Shown: positions 43,415-52,242 of the stretch, piece by piece
Position numbering within the stretch: the stretch's first letter is position 1
Layout of the letters: the number at the start of each line of letters is the position of its first letter
Assembly: GCA_018701215.1 (NCBI GenBank)
Contig: JABIWH010000039.1
Coordinates: 62,001 to 126,000, forward strand
Source: Rhodospirillaceae bacterium
GTDB lineage: Bacteria > Pseudomonadota > Alphaproteobacteria > GCA-2731375
Direction: 5' to 3'
DNA length: 64,000 nt
Program-made: the position numbers and the translations under genes
The notes under the pieces: generated by a model
Databases searched by the model: none
Seen by the model: only the letters and a program-made list of their open reading frames with translations
Told to the model about the DNA's origin: nothing

Positions 43415-46178
43415 GAAGACGCTCCCCCTTTGGATCGATGAATACCGGGTGCACCACTTCGACCGGTACGATGCGGTTGTCCAATGGTGAATGGGCCCAT
43501 AATTGTGCGCCCAGGCGCCCACGGCCATTGATCACCATGGCCGTGGCGATGGGTTGGTCCAGGTTGGGCGAGAACACGGCGGTGGCCACATGGCCGGCCT
43601 TCTCAGCCTCGGGCGCCGCCGTCGCCCTGTCCAATATCAACGCACCGGGGGGAATGGCGGTCTTGCCGTCCACGGGCAGCAGACCCACCAGGTTCAGACG
43701 GCCTTCGGGCGCCAGTGCGGGCAGGCGGAGAGAGCGCCGGCCGATGAAATCCTTCCGCTTTGACAGCATGCCGCTTAGCCCGATGTCATCGGCGCTGGCG
43801 CGGCCGTCGGCTTCCGGGCCCATGACGAAATGGCCTTTCTCGACGCGCAAGGTGGTCAATGCCTCAGTGCCGTAGGGGATGACATCCAGCGCCTTACCCG
43901 CAGCCAACAGCATCTCCCAGCAGGCCTGGCCATGGCCCGCCGGCACCGCGACTTCATAGGCCAGTTCACCGGAAAAGCTGATGCGGTAAACCTGTGCCGG
44001 GATGCCGCCGATCTGACCGGCCCGCCAGCCCATGAACGGCAAGGCCTGATTGGCGAATTCCATATCGCTGTCGAGATTTTCCAGCAATTGCCGGGCGCGC
44101 GGCCCGGCCACCGCCGTGACGGCCCATTGATCGGTGATGGAGGTTAGATGGACGTCGAGTTCCGGCCAGACTACTTGCAGATAATGCTCCAGATGCGCCA
44201 TGACCGGACCCGCGTTGGCGGTGGTCGTGGTCATGATGTAGTGCTCTTCATCCATGCGGGCGACGGTGCCGTCATCGAAAATCATGCCGTCATCGCGCAG
44301 CATCACGCCATAGCGGCACATGCCAATGGCCAGGGTCTTGAAGCCGTTGATATAGACCCGGTTCAGAAACTCGGCGGTGTCAGGACCATGCAAATCGATG
44401 CGGCCCAGGGTGGAAACATCGACGATGCCGACCCCTTGGCGCACCATTCTGGCCTCGCGGCTGACGGCGTCGGAGGGACTTTCGCCGGGACTGGGATAAT
44501 AATGCGGCCGCCGCCACATACCGGCGGGCACGAACACGGCGCCGTTGTCTTCATGCCATTCCTGCATGGGGGTGCGCCGGGTTGGGGCCAAAAAGGCACC
44601 CACATCACGTCCCGCGAAGGCGCCAATGGTCACCGGCGTATAGGGCGGGCGATAGGTGGTGACACCCACATCGGCCATCGGTTTATCCAAGGCCCTGCCC
44701 AGGACCGCGATGCCGTTCAGGTTTGCGGTCTTGCCTTGATCGGTGCCCATGCCCAGGGTCGTGTAACGTTTCAGGTGCTCGACCGAGCGATAGCCCTCGC
44801 GCGCGGCCAGGGCCACATCCGCGGCCGTGACGTCGTTTTGCAGATCGATGAACTGCTTGCCCGGTGCGTGGCTGAGTGCGATGGCGGCGCTGGCCTGGGC
44901 GATGTCATCGCCATTGGCCGCGCCCACCACCTCCAGGCCAGGAACATCCGTATCTGGTACCAGGCTTTGGATATCGTCGCGGAATGCCAGCTTGCCCCCC
45001 GCTTGGGAATAGAGATGCACGCTGGGCGTAAAACCGCCCGAGAGGCATAACAGATCGCAGTCGATCCGCCGCTCCGCCTGCGGAACCGCGTCGCCGTTGA
45101 CGTCCAACGGCGCGATGGTGACGTGCCTCAGGCCGCCTCTGCCAGCGGTGTCGATGACGGCATGGTTGTTCAGGACTTCGCAGCCCGCGATCTCGTGCCG
45201 TTCCGCCATATGCCGTTGATCAATGATCGCGGCGACTTCGATACCGCCGTCGATCAGCTTGCGGGCGGCTTCATAGGCGCTGTCGTTGTTGGTGACGATA
45301 ACGGCGCGCCGGCCGGCCCGCACCGCAAAGCTGTCGAGGTAACGCAGCGCGGCGGAAGTCAGCATGATACCGGGGCGGTCGTTGTTGGCAAAAACCAATG
45401 GTCGTTCGATGGCGCCACTGGCCAGAACTACCCGTTTGGCCCGCAACAGCCAGAGGATCTGCCGTGGCGCGTTCGCCGCCTGATCACTGCTGCTTTGCTG
45501 CAGCAAACCATATAGGCCGTCATCATATTTGCCGAAGGCGGTGGTGCGCGCCATGACGGTGACGTTGGCCGGTGCCTCCGGAATGCCCTCATCGACCAAC
45601 CAGACATCGTTGCCTTCGGCTGCCGCGTCCTTTGCCGCGGACAATCCTGTGGCTCCACCGCCAATCACCAGGACATCACAATGGGCGTGCCGCTTTTCGT
45701 AGCGGTCCGGATCGCGGTCCGTCGGCGCCTCTCCCATGCCCGCCATGTGGCGGATGATATGTTCATAGTAGGGCCAGAATTTGCCGGGCCATTTGAAGGT
45801 CTTGTAGTAGAAGCCGGCGGGCAGGAAGCGCGAAAGCAAGCCCAATGCGGCCGAGATATCCCATTTCAACGACGGCCAGTTGTTTTGGCTGTAGGCCACC
45901 AAACCATCGTATAGCTCAACCTGGGTGGCGCGGGTATTGGGTTCGGCCCGCGCGCCATCGCCCAGGCGGACCAGGGCGGAGGGGTCTTCGCTGCCCGCGC
46001 CGAAGATGCCCCGGGGGCGGTGATATTTGAAACTGCGTCCCACCACCTTTACGCCGTTCGCCAGCAGGGCCGAGGCCAGGGTATCGCCGTGATAGCCATG
46101 ATATGTGCGGCCATCGAAGCGGAAGGTGAGTGTTCGGTTCCGATCAATCCGGCCACCGGTGGGCAGGCGCAGGCTCAT
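43407..46178 (-). CDS. soxA: Sarcosine oxidase alpha subunit
   Basis: A 923-residue subunit. The N-terminus holds a ferredoxin-like region (TYHGYHGDTLASALLANG) and the NAD/FAD dinucleotide-binding VLVIGGGATGLSAAKDAAAEG near residue 170; the C-terminal half is an aminomethyltransferase-like (GcvT) folate domain (SNMEFANQALPFMGW region and beyond). It oxidises sarcosine to glycine and transfers the one-carbon unit to THF. It is shorter than typical SoxA (about 1000 residues as I recall). Most of the loss appears after LVDEG (about residue 195), where the usual GG-containing stretch leading to VTVMARTTAFG is missing; the frame is clean. Confidence 0.93.
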   Translation of the reverse strand: MSLRLPTGGRIDRNRTLTFRFDGRTYHGYHGDTLASALLANGVKVVGRSFKYHRPRGIFGAGSEDPSALVRLGDGARAEPNTRATQVELYDGLVAYSQNNWPSLKWDISAALGLLSRFLPAGFYYKTFKWPGKFWPYYEHIIRHMAGMGEAPTDRDPDRYEKRHAHCDVLVIGGGATGLSAAKDAAAEGNDVWLVDEGIPEAPANVTVMARTTAFGKYDDGLYGLLQQSSSDQAANAPRQILWLLRAKRVVLASGAIERPLVFANNDRPGIMLTSAALRYLDSFAVRAGRRAVIVTNNDSAYEAARKLIDGGIEVAAIIDQRHMAERHEIAGCEVLNNHAVIDTAGRGGLRHVTIAPLDVNGDAVPQAERRIDCDLLCLSGGFTPSVHLYSQAGGKLAFRDDIQSLVPDTDVPGLEVVGAANGDDIAQASAAIALSHAPGKQFIDLQNDVTAADVALAAREGYRSVEHLKRYTTLGMGTDQGKTANLNGIAVLGRALDKPMADVGVTTYRPPYTPVTIGAFAGRDVGAFLAPTRRTPMQEWHEDNGAVFVPAGMWRRPHYYPSPGESPSDAVSREARMVRQGVGIVDVSTLGRIDLHGPDTAEFLNRVYINGFKTLAIGMCRYGVMLRDDGMIFDDGTVARMDEEHYIMTTTTANAGPVMAHLEHYLQVVWPELDVHLTSITDQWAVTAVAGPRARQLLENLDSDMEFANQALPFMGWRAGQIGGIPAQVYRISFSGELAYEVAVPAGHGQACWEMLLAAGKALDVIPYGTEALTTLRVEKGHFVMGPEADGRASADDIGLSGMLSKRKDFIGRRSLRLPALAPEGRLNLVGLLPVDGKTAIPPGALILDRATAAPEAEKAGHVATAVFSPNLDQPIATAMVINGRGRLGAQLWAHSPLDNRIVPVEVVHPVFIDPKGERLRA

Positions 46179-46429
46179 GACGGATCCTCCGCCTTGATCT
46201 CATGGTTTGTCACATCCCGGCCTACCCGGAGCAGTTGGCGGCAGCCATGAACATGTTGCCACAACTCGTCATGCGGGCCCTTAGGATTATCACGCATGTA
46301 CAGATATTCGATCCAGGCGGCATCGTCCGCATCCTCAGGCGTGGCGGGGCGGGTCACGGTGGCATCGCCGCAATAGCTGAATTCGGTCTGATCGCGCAGG
46401 CCGCAATGGGGGCAGGGGATCAACAGCAT
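46175..46429 (-). CDS. soxD: Sarcosine oxidase delta subunit
   Basis: An 84-residue zinc-binding subunit starting MLLIPCPHCG, with the CPHCG, FSYCG and HVHGCRQ ligand segments that hold zinc. ATG 46429 is used because the preceding in-frame codons are not conserved. Its stop overlaps soxA by 4 bp (ATGA). The order B-D-A-G is the canonical one for heterotetrameric sarcosine oxidase. Confidence 0.92.
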   Translation of the reverse strand: MLLIPCPHCGLRDQTEFSYCGDATVTRPATPEDADDAAWIEYLYMRDNPKGPHDELWQHVHGCRQLLRVGRDVTNHEIKAEDPS

Positions 46430-46442
46430 GACATTATTCCCC

Positions 46443-47699
46443 TCAGTGCTGCCATGGATAGGGCCCGGCACCTTTTTCATCCAGCACTCTGCCGGTATGA
46501 AAACGGTCCAGACTAAGTTCCGCGTTCAGGGCATGCGGCTGCCCCGTCGCAATGGTGTGGGCAAAAACCCAGCCCGATGCCGGCGTCGCCTTGAAGCCGC
46601 CGTAGCACCAGCCGCCGTTCAAGAACAAGCCCGGCACCGGCGTGGTGCCGATGATCGGGCTGCCGTCCATGGTCATATCCATGATGCCGCCCCAATTACG
46701 CAGAATGCGCAAACGGCTGTATTGCGGAAACAGCGCCACCAGGCAGGCCGCAAAATGTTCGATCACCGGCAGGTTGCCGCGTTGGGCGAACGAATTGTAG
46801 CCGTCGATATCGCCGCCCATGACCAGCTCACCCTTGTCGGATTGGCTGACATACAGATGCGCCGCGCCAAAGGTGACGACCGTGTCCAGCACCGGTTTCA
46901 CGGGTTCGCTAACCACGGCTTGCAAAACGTGAGATTCTATCGGCAGGCGCACCCCGGCCATGGCAGCCAGCTGCGTCGAATGGCCGGCAACGGCCAGGCC
47001 GATTTTTTTGGCGCCAATAAAGCCCCGGTTGGTCTCCAGGCCCGTAACGCCATGCTGATCCCGGCGAATACCGGTGACTTCGCAATTCTGAATGATATCG
47101 ACGCCGCGCTGGTCGGCGCCGCGGGCATAACCCCAGGCCACGGCATCATGACGCGCGGTGCCGCCGCGCCGCTGCAACAGGCCACCTTCCACGGGAAAGC
47201 GGACATTGCGCGAGACATCCATGCCCGGCACGAAGGCGGCGGCCTGGTCGCGGTTCAACAGCTCGGCATCGATACCGTTCAGGCGCATGGCATTGCCGCG
47301 CCGCCGAAAGGTCTCCAACTGGCCCTTGGAATGCGCCAAGTTCAACACGCCGCGCTGGGAAAACATGACGTTGAAATTTAGATCCCGGCTCAAACCTTCC
47401 CACAACTTCATGCCGTGTTCGTAGAATTTCGCATTGCCGTCCAACATGTAGTTGGAGCGGACGATGGTGGTATTGCGGCCCGTATTGCCGCCGCCCAGCC
47501 AACCCTTTTCCAGCACCGCGATATTGTTCAGGCCATGATTCTTGGCCAGATAATAGGCGCTGGCCAGGCCATGCCCGCCGCCGCCGACGATAACGGCGTC
47601 GTAGGACGCCTTTGGCTCCGGATCGCGCCAGGCGGGCTGCCAGTCCCGGTGACCGGTCAGCCCGTGCCGGACAAGGCTGGCTAAGGAGTAGCGGCTCAC
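46443..47699 (-). CDS. soxB: Sarcosine oxidase beta subunit
   Basis: A 418-residue flavoprotein with VIVGGGGHGLASAYYLAKNH near residue 35 (FAD) and the GRNTTIVRSNYM stretch conserved in the SoxB subunits next to the covalent FMN site. It holds the amine-oxidising active site. The start is GTG 47699, overlapping the stop of the GlcD-like gene (GTGA), and translational coupling is likely. Distance to soxD is 13 bp. The full soxBDAG set is present. Confidence 0.94.
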   Translation of the reverse strand: MSRYSLASLVRHGLTGHRDWQPAWRDPEPKASYDAVIVGGGGHGLASAYYLAKNHGLNNIAVLEKGWLGGGNTGRNTTIVRSNYMLDGNAKFYEHGMKLWEGLSRDLNFNVMFSQRGVLNLAHSKGQLETFRRRGNAMRLNGIDAELLNRDQAAAFVPGMDVSRNVRFPVEGGLLQRRGGTARHDAVAWGYARGADQRGVDIIQNCEVTGIRRDQHGVTGLETNRGFIGAKKIGLAVAGHSTQLAAMAGVRLPIESHVLQAVVSEPVKPVLDTVVTFGAAHLYVSQSDKGELVMGGDIDGYNSFAQRGNLPVIEHFAACLVALFPQYSRLRILRNWGGIMDMTMDGSPIIGTTPVPGLFLNGGWCYGGFKATPASGWVFAHTIATGQPHALNAELSLDRFHTGRVLDEKGAGPYPWQH

Positions 47700-49075
47700 G
47701 AAAATATTTTACCTGGATTGAGAATATTGTTGGGGTCCATCATCGCCTTCAGCTGTTTCATCAGGCCGATTTCGGCCGGGCTGCGCGAGACTTCCAGATA
47801 GGCTTTCTTCGACAGGCCGATGCCATGCTCGGCGGATACCGAGCCGCCTCGGCTGGCCAGGGGCAGATAGACCGAATCGTCGATCAGTTTTTTCACATTG
47901 GCGCCGTTTTCCCCCACCGCATAGGTAATGTGCAGATTGCCGTCGCCCAAGTGGCCGAATACCGCCCGTTTGCGGTCCGGGAATTCCGCCACGATGGGCG
48001 CGTCGATCTCTTCCAGGTAAGACGGCATGGAGGCAATGGGTAGCCCGACATCAAAGCCCACGGTCGGACCCCAGGTGCGCAGGCTTTGTACATCGTCGCG
48101 CAGGAACCACATGGCCTGGCGCTCGGCCTCTGATTTGGCGATCACCGCATCGACCATCAGGCCTTCTTCCAGTGCTTCGCCCAAAATGGTTTCAAAGCGT
48201 TCCGGATCACCCGCCGGGTCGCCGCCCATCATTTCCGTCAAAACATAATACGGATAATCATTGGGCAGGGGTTGTGCCGCGCCCGGCCTCGAGGTCACCA
48301 GCTCAAAATAATTCCGCCACATCACCTCGAAAGCCGAGGTTGTGCCGCCCGAGCGGCTGTTGCAGAAATTCAATAATTTCGGCAGCTTGCCGAATTCATC
48401 CACGGCCAGAAACGCCGTCTGCTGGCTGGCCGGCATGGGGCGGAGGCGCAGCACTATGCGGGTGACGACGCCCAGGGTGCCCTCGCTGCCGATAAAGAGG
48501 TGCTTCAGGTTATAGCCGGCATTGTCCTTGACGATTTTGCCCAAGGGACTCAAAACCGTACCATCCGCCTGCACCGCTTCCAGGCCCAACACCATGTCCC
48601 GCGCCATGCCGTAACGCACCACGCGGTTGCCGCCTGCGTTGGTGGAGATATTCCCACCCAGAGTGGCGCTGCCGCGGCCGCCCAGATCCAGGGGGAAGAA
48701 AAAGCCGGCGTCTTCCGCCGCTTCCTGTACGGTTTGCAGGGTCACGCCGGCCTGCACGGTCATGGAGGACGAAGCAGGATCGATCTCCTCGATCTCGCGC
48801 ATGCGCTCCATGGAGAGGATGAGTTCGTCGGCGCCGGCGATATTGCCGTCAACCAGCCCCGTCAGACCGCCATGGCTGACCACGGCCTGGCCGGCGTCGT
48901 TGCACAGCTTCAGAACCTTGGAAACTTCGTCGGTGCTAGCGGGACGTACCAGAACCCTGGCTTCAAGTGTTTTGTCCGGATGGCGGTAGCCGGCGGCACG
49001 GTTCTGCAAATCCTCATGCAGGACCAAGCCTTTGTCGCCAACAATGTCCCGTAACTGTTCGATAAAATCAGCCAT
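47696..49075 (-). CDS. FAD-linked 2-hydroxyacid dehydrogenase (GlcD / D-2-hydroxyglutarate dehydrogenase type)
   Basis: A 459-residue VAO/PCMH-fold flavoprotein. The FAD-binding half reads VVSHGGLTGLVDGNIAG and LDLGGRGSATLGGNISTNAGG (residues about 85-155); the C-terminal domain carries the conserved GHLGDGNLHITYAVG (substrate/metal site) and VSAEHGIGLSKK. It oxidises a D-2-hydroxyacid such as glycolate, lactate or 2-hydroxyglutarate. It is placed first in the sarcosine oxidase operon, so a link to glycine and glycolate metabolism is suggested. Confidence 0.9.
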   Translation of the reverse strand: MADFIEQLRDIVGDKGLVLHEDLQNRAAGYRHPDKTLEARVLVRPASTDEVSKVLKLCNDAGQAVVSHGGLTGLVDGNIAGADELILSMERMREIEEIDPASSSMTVQAGVTLQTVQEAAEDAGFFFPLDLGGRGSATLGGNISTNAGGNRVVRYGMARDMVLGLEAVQADGTVLSPLGKIVKDNAGYNLKHLFIGSEGTLGVVTRIVLRLRPMPASQQTAFLAVDEFGKLPKLLNFCNSRSGGTTSAFEVMWRNYFELVTSRPGAAQPLPNDYPYYVLTEMMGGDPAGDPERFETILGEALEEGLMVDAVIAKSEAERQAMWFLRDDVQSLRTWGPTVGFDVGLPIASMPSYLEEIDAPIVAEFPDRKRAVFGHLGDGNLHITYAVGENGANVKKLIDDSVYLPLASRGGSVSAEHGIGLSKKAYLEVSRSPAEIGLMKQLKAMMDPNNILNPGKIFS

Positions 49076-49156
49076 TTTCCAACCGCGCGCTCCAAAACAA
49101 TTCCAATGCCTGGAGGCAGTCTACGATGGCTGGCGCTCCGCGCCAATATCTGTTGG

Positions 49157-49423
49157 CTATTCGCCGCCGCCGATACGTGGTTGACCCGAGCGGCTGGGAC
49201 CAAAGGCCCGATTGAGCAAGGCGGTGCTTTCCTCGGCCAGTGCGACACCCTCGCTCAACATGGCCATGATCTTGATGTCATTGGCCAGGACCTGGCGGGC
49301 CTCCTGCCGATCATCATCGGCTATCAGGGCGGCACGCTTGACTAGATCGCTGCGCACCATTGCCAGAACGTCTTCCAGTTGGTGGCCATCTGTATTGTCG
49401 TCTGTTACCAGAAAATGGGTCAT
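49157..49423 (-). CDS. Small conserved-looking protein of unknown function
   Basis: An 88-residue acidic protein, mainly helical, beginning MTHFLVTDDNTDGHQLEDVL. No signal peptide, membrane span or known motif was recognised. A GAGAG element lies upstream of the ATG, and the product looks compositionally normal for this genome. It is divergent from nothing and sits between the GlcD gene and a lipoprotein gene on the same strand. A shadow reading in the opposite strand is less protein-like. Confidence 0.55.
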   Translation of the reverse strand: MTHFLVTDDNTDGHQLEDVLAMVRSDLVKRAALIADDDRQEARQVLANDIKIMAMLSEGVALAEESTALLNRAFGPSRSGQPRIGGGE

Positions 49424-49488
49424 GGTCGAGATCTCTCACTTTTCGCAAATCTATGGAATTGTGATAACCCATCAACGTTAACAAGCAC

Positions 49489-50472
49489 TTACCGAGCTTG
49501 TGCGCCCGAAGGCAGCGGTGCCGTCGGATCCTGGATCCAGGCCGCGATATCGTTCCAGACGACCTTGGCCTGCAGGTCACGCAACAGCATGTGCCAACCG
49601 TCGGGATAAAGGCTGAAATCCGGCGCCCTTGGCAGGCGCTTTATGGTTTTGCGCACGGGCGCGGCGGGGACGATTTCATCCTTTTCCCCATATAACACCA
49701 AGGCCGGCGGTTTCAGGCCCGGTGCGGCGTCGTAGGCCTGGCCCATCAATTGCGTCACGCCATAAACGGCATCGATGCGGGTATGGCGGATCACCAGGGG
49801 ATCGCGGCCCAGGGCGCGCAACATCGGGATATTGTCCGAGGCCTGGCGTTTCAGGCCGCGGCCGGTCGCGGTATTCCAGGGCATGGTGTGGGCAGACAGC
49901 CAAAGCCCGAAACGCAGTATGGGGTGCATGGAACTGCCGCCCCACAGGCCCGGCGCTACCAGAATGATACCGGCTACTTTTGGCGCCGGTTCCGGTGCCG
50001 CCGCGCTGGTCATGGCCAGCACGGCCACGGCGGCGCCCATGCTGTCGCCCAACAGATAGATCGGCAGGCCGGCATGGCGCGGGCCCAACAGGGCCAGGAA
50101 CGCCCGTGCGTCAGCCGCCATTGCCTCCGCCCCGCCCCAGATCCGGGCCTCCGGCGCGGCGCCGAAACCGCGCTGGTCATAGGCATAGGTGGTAATGCCG
50201 CGTCCAGCCCACCATCGTGCCGGATCGTCGAAATAGCGGCTGTACATGTTGAAGCCGTGCAGGGCCACCAGCACCGCCCTGGCTTCACCTTTGGCCGGCC
50301 AGCTTTTCAGCGGCAATGGCTTGCCATCCTCGGTCACGAAGCTGTCGGTCTTGATCTTGGCCGCCATAAGGCCGGGCTGAAATTCCTGTACCCGTGGGGC
50401 ACAGGCGCCCAGTAGCACAAGACAGCACACAAATGCGGCAAATGTCCTATGCTGGGCGGGCAACGGAATCAT
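49489..50472 (-). CDS. Lipoprotein alpha/beta hydrolase (monoacylglycerol lipase-like)
   Basis: A 327-residue protein. A lipobox LGAC at residues 21-24 ends the signal sequence (FAAFVCCLVLLGAC), so it is probably an outer or inner membrane lipoprotein. The hydrolase domain has LHGFNMYSRYF, nucleophile Ser in GDSMGA near residue 145, Asp in GEKDEIVP and His in PDGWHML. This is the serine hydrolase/lysophospholipase family acting on monoacylglycerols or similar esters. The start is ATG 50472 without a clear SD. It begins 15 bp from the divergent nitroreductase start. Confidence 0.83.
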   Translation of the reverse strand: MIPLPAQHRTFAAFVCCLVLLGACAPRVQEFQPGLMAAKIKTDSFVTEDGKPLPLKSWPAKGEARAVLVALHGFNMYSRYFDDPARWWAGRGITTYAYDQRGFGAAPEARIWGGAEAMAADARAFLALLGPRHAGLPIYLLGDSMGAAVAVLAMTSAAAPEPAPKVAGIILVAPGLWGGSSMHPILRFGLWLSAHTMPWNTATGRGLKRQASDNIPMLRALGRDPLVIRHTRIDAVYGVTQLMGQAYDAAPGLKPPALVLYGEKDEIVPAAPVRKTIKRLPRAPDFSLYPDGWHMLLRDLQAKVVWNDIAAWIQDPTAPLPSGAQAR

Positions 50473-50487
50473 GGAGGAGACGGCATC

Positions 50488-51327
50488 ATGGGCAAACTGG
50501 CGGATCTGGCGGCACAGCGATTTGGCATGGACGTAGGCGCGGGGGAGATCGAAGACGGCCCGGGCCACAGCACATTGACGACCCTGCTGTCGCACCGTAC
50601 CCATCGCCGCTTTCTTGACGATCCGGTGCCGGAAGAGACCTTGAACCTTTTGTACGCCTGCGCCCTGTCGGCACCGGGCAAGTCCGATTTGCAGCAAATC
50701 GCCATTATCCGTATTCAGGATCCGGACAAGCGCCGGGCCATCGCCGATTTGATGCCTGAAATGGCCTGGATCGGAACCTGTCCGGTATTCCTGTTGTTTT
50801 GCGGAGATTCCCGGCGAATTCGCAGATTGGGGCAGCTTCGTGGGCATGAATTCGCCAACGATCATCTGGATGCCTTTCTCAACGCCGCCGTTGATACCGC
50901 CCTGGTCATGCAGAATTTCATCACCGCCGCCGAGGCCGCTGGTTTGGGCTGTTGCCCGATTTCCGTTGTCCGGAATCATATTGACCGCATCGCCGAAATC
51001 ACCAATTTGCCCGATTACGTCTTTCCCGTCGCCGGCATGTGTCTGGGCCATCCCTCTCACTCCGGCTTTACCTCGACCCGCCTGCCGCCCGAAATGGTCG
51101 TCCATACGGATCAGTATGATGATAGCCAACTGCCAGCGCAAATCGATGCCTATGATCGCCGGCGCGATGGGATTTATCATATTCCGACCGAGAAATACCG
51201 CATGACGGCGGCGTACGGCACGCCGGAGTTTTATGGCTGGTCCGAGGATAAGACCCGGCAAACTTCAGTGCGGGAACGGGACGATTTGGCGGCCTATCTA
51301 CGGCGTCACGGCTTCTGTCTCGACTAG
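50488..51327 (+). CDS. Nitroreductase-family FMN oxidoreductase
   Basis: A 279-residue NfsA/FRP-like flavoprotein. ATG 50488 has GGAGGAGA 8 nt upstream. The FMN-binding N-terminal SHRTHRRFLDDPVPEETL, ALSAPGKSDLQQ, and AAEAAGLGCCPIS are recognisable. It reduces nitroaromatics, quinones or flavins with NADPH. It lacks an operon partner and is convergent with the uracil-DNA glycosylase gene across a palindromic repeat. Start sites of this gene and of the divergent lipoprotein are only 15 bp apart. Confidence 0.85.
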   Translation: MGKLADLAAQRFGMDVGAGEIEDGPGHSTLTTLLSHRTHRRFLDDPVPEETLNLLYACALSAPGKSDLQQIAIIRIQDPDKRRAIADLMPEMAWIGTCPVFLLFCGDSRRIRRLGQLRGHEFANDHLDAFLNAAVDTALVMQNFITAAEAAGLGCCPISVVRNHIDRIAEITNLPDYVFPVAGMCLGHPSHSGFTSTRLPPEMVVHTDQYDDSQLPAQIDAYDRRRDGIYHIPTEKYRMTAAYGTPEFYGWSEDKTRQTSVRERDDLAAYLRRHGFCLD

Positions 51328-51440
51328 AGCATTTCCGAATAGGAAATGCTCCAATACTTAAGAATAGAGCAATTTTTTCCAATCACTTAGAAGCGCCCTG
51401 GACTTTTGGGCGATTCGCAATGGATAGGAATTGCTCTAAA
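51325..51440. repeat. Composite palindromic intergenic repeat / terminator
   Basis: A perfect hairpin GAGCATTTCC-5 nt-GGAAATGCTC spans 51327-51351. A second, larger dyad pairs TAGAGCAATT (51365-51374) with AATTGCTCTA (51429-51438), with TTCC/GGAA continuing it. A CGCCC/GGGCG hairpin (about 51394-51412) is nested inside. It fills the gap between convergent nitroreductase and glycosylase genes and probably stops transcription from both sides. It resembles the AGAGCATTTCC-type intergenic repeats of alphaproteobacteria. Confidence 0.75.
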
Positions 51441-52035
51441 TCAGCTCTTTCACCCGACGGCGCAGTTCGGGTAGGACGTCATCATCAAACCAGGGATTTC
51501 GCCGCTGCCAGCCCTTGGTGCGCCAGGATGGATGCGGCAGGGGCATGTAGTCCGGCGCATGGTTGCGCCAGGCGCGCACGGTTTCCGTCAGATTGCGCTG
51601 CCTGGTTGGTCCCAAAAATGCGGTTTGGGCATAGCTTCCCGCCAGCACGGTCAATGCAATGGCGGGCAGGCGAGCCAACAGCGCGGAATGCCAGGTGGCC
51701 GCGCATTCGGGCCGGGGCGGGCGGTCCCCGCCCTTGGGCAGGCGGCCGGGATAACAAAAACCCATGGGCATGATGGCGACCTTGTTCTGGTCATAAAAAA
51801 TCTCCGGCTCGATGGCCAGCCACTCGCGCAACCGATCGCCGCTGGGATCATCCCAGGGAATGCCGCTGGCATGGACCTTGGTGCCGGGTGCCTGACCAAC
51901 GATCAATAACCGCGCCGCCGGATTGGCGCGGAGCACGGGACGGGGCCCCAGGGGCAGATGTTCCGCACATAAGCGGCAGCGGCTGATTTCCATCAGCAAC
52001 TGCGCAAGGCTACCAGGATGATCATGCCGCAGCAT
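51436..52035 (-). CDS. Uracil-DNA glycosylase family protein, probable Fe-S type
   Basis: A 199-residue UDG-fold protein. Motif 1 is GQAPG (residues 47-51) and motif 3 is LPHPSWRTK near the C-terminus. Cys20-x2-Cys23 with the later GFC...PEC pair, spaced about 16 residues, is the pattern of the [4Fe-4S] cluster in family 4/5 enzymes. It removes uracil or another damaged base from DNA. The GxPW motif after GQAPG differs slightly from classic family 4 (GRPF), so its exact base preference is uncertain. It is a single gene, divergent from the sensor kinase. Confidence 0.85.
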   Translation of the reverse strand: MLRHDHPGSLAQLLMEISRCRLCAEHLPLGPRPVLRANPAARLLIVGQAPGTKVHASGIPWDDPSGDRLREWLAIEPEIFYDQNKVAIMPMGFCYPGRLPKGGDRPPRPECAATWHSALLARLPAIALTVLAGSYAQTAFLGPTRQRNLTETVRAWRNHAPDYMPLPHPSWRTKGWQRRNPWFDDDVLPELRRRVKELI

Positions 52036-52242
52036 CGGTTACATTTAATCGTTTTGGATTATTGAATTGATAGCAAGGAGCGCTTGGTAAGCATAACGTT
52101 AACCAAACCTTAACTCCAACGGTTTACTGGTAAATTCGACTGTTTCCAAATACTTGCGGCTAATGTGCCGGTGAAGCGGTCAGGACCTTGTCGTGATCGG
52201 AGTAACTCGGTTCAGGCAAGTATCGGGTACCGAGGGGAATTG

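Noticed and set aside
49157..49423. Opposite-strand frame (49212-49481) instead of the 88-residue gene
   Set aside because: It has a poorer SD and a composition (many Ser/Arg/Met runs) typical of shadow reading.
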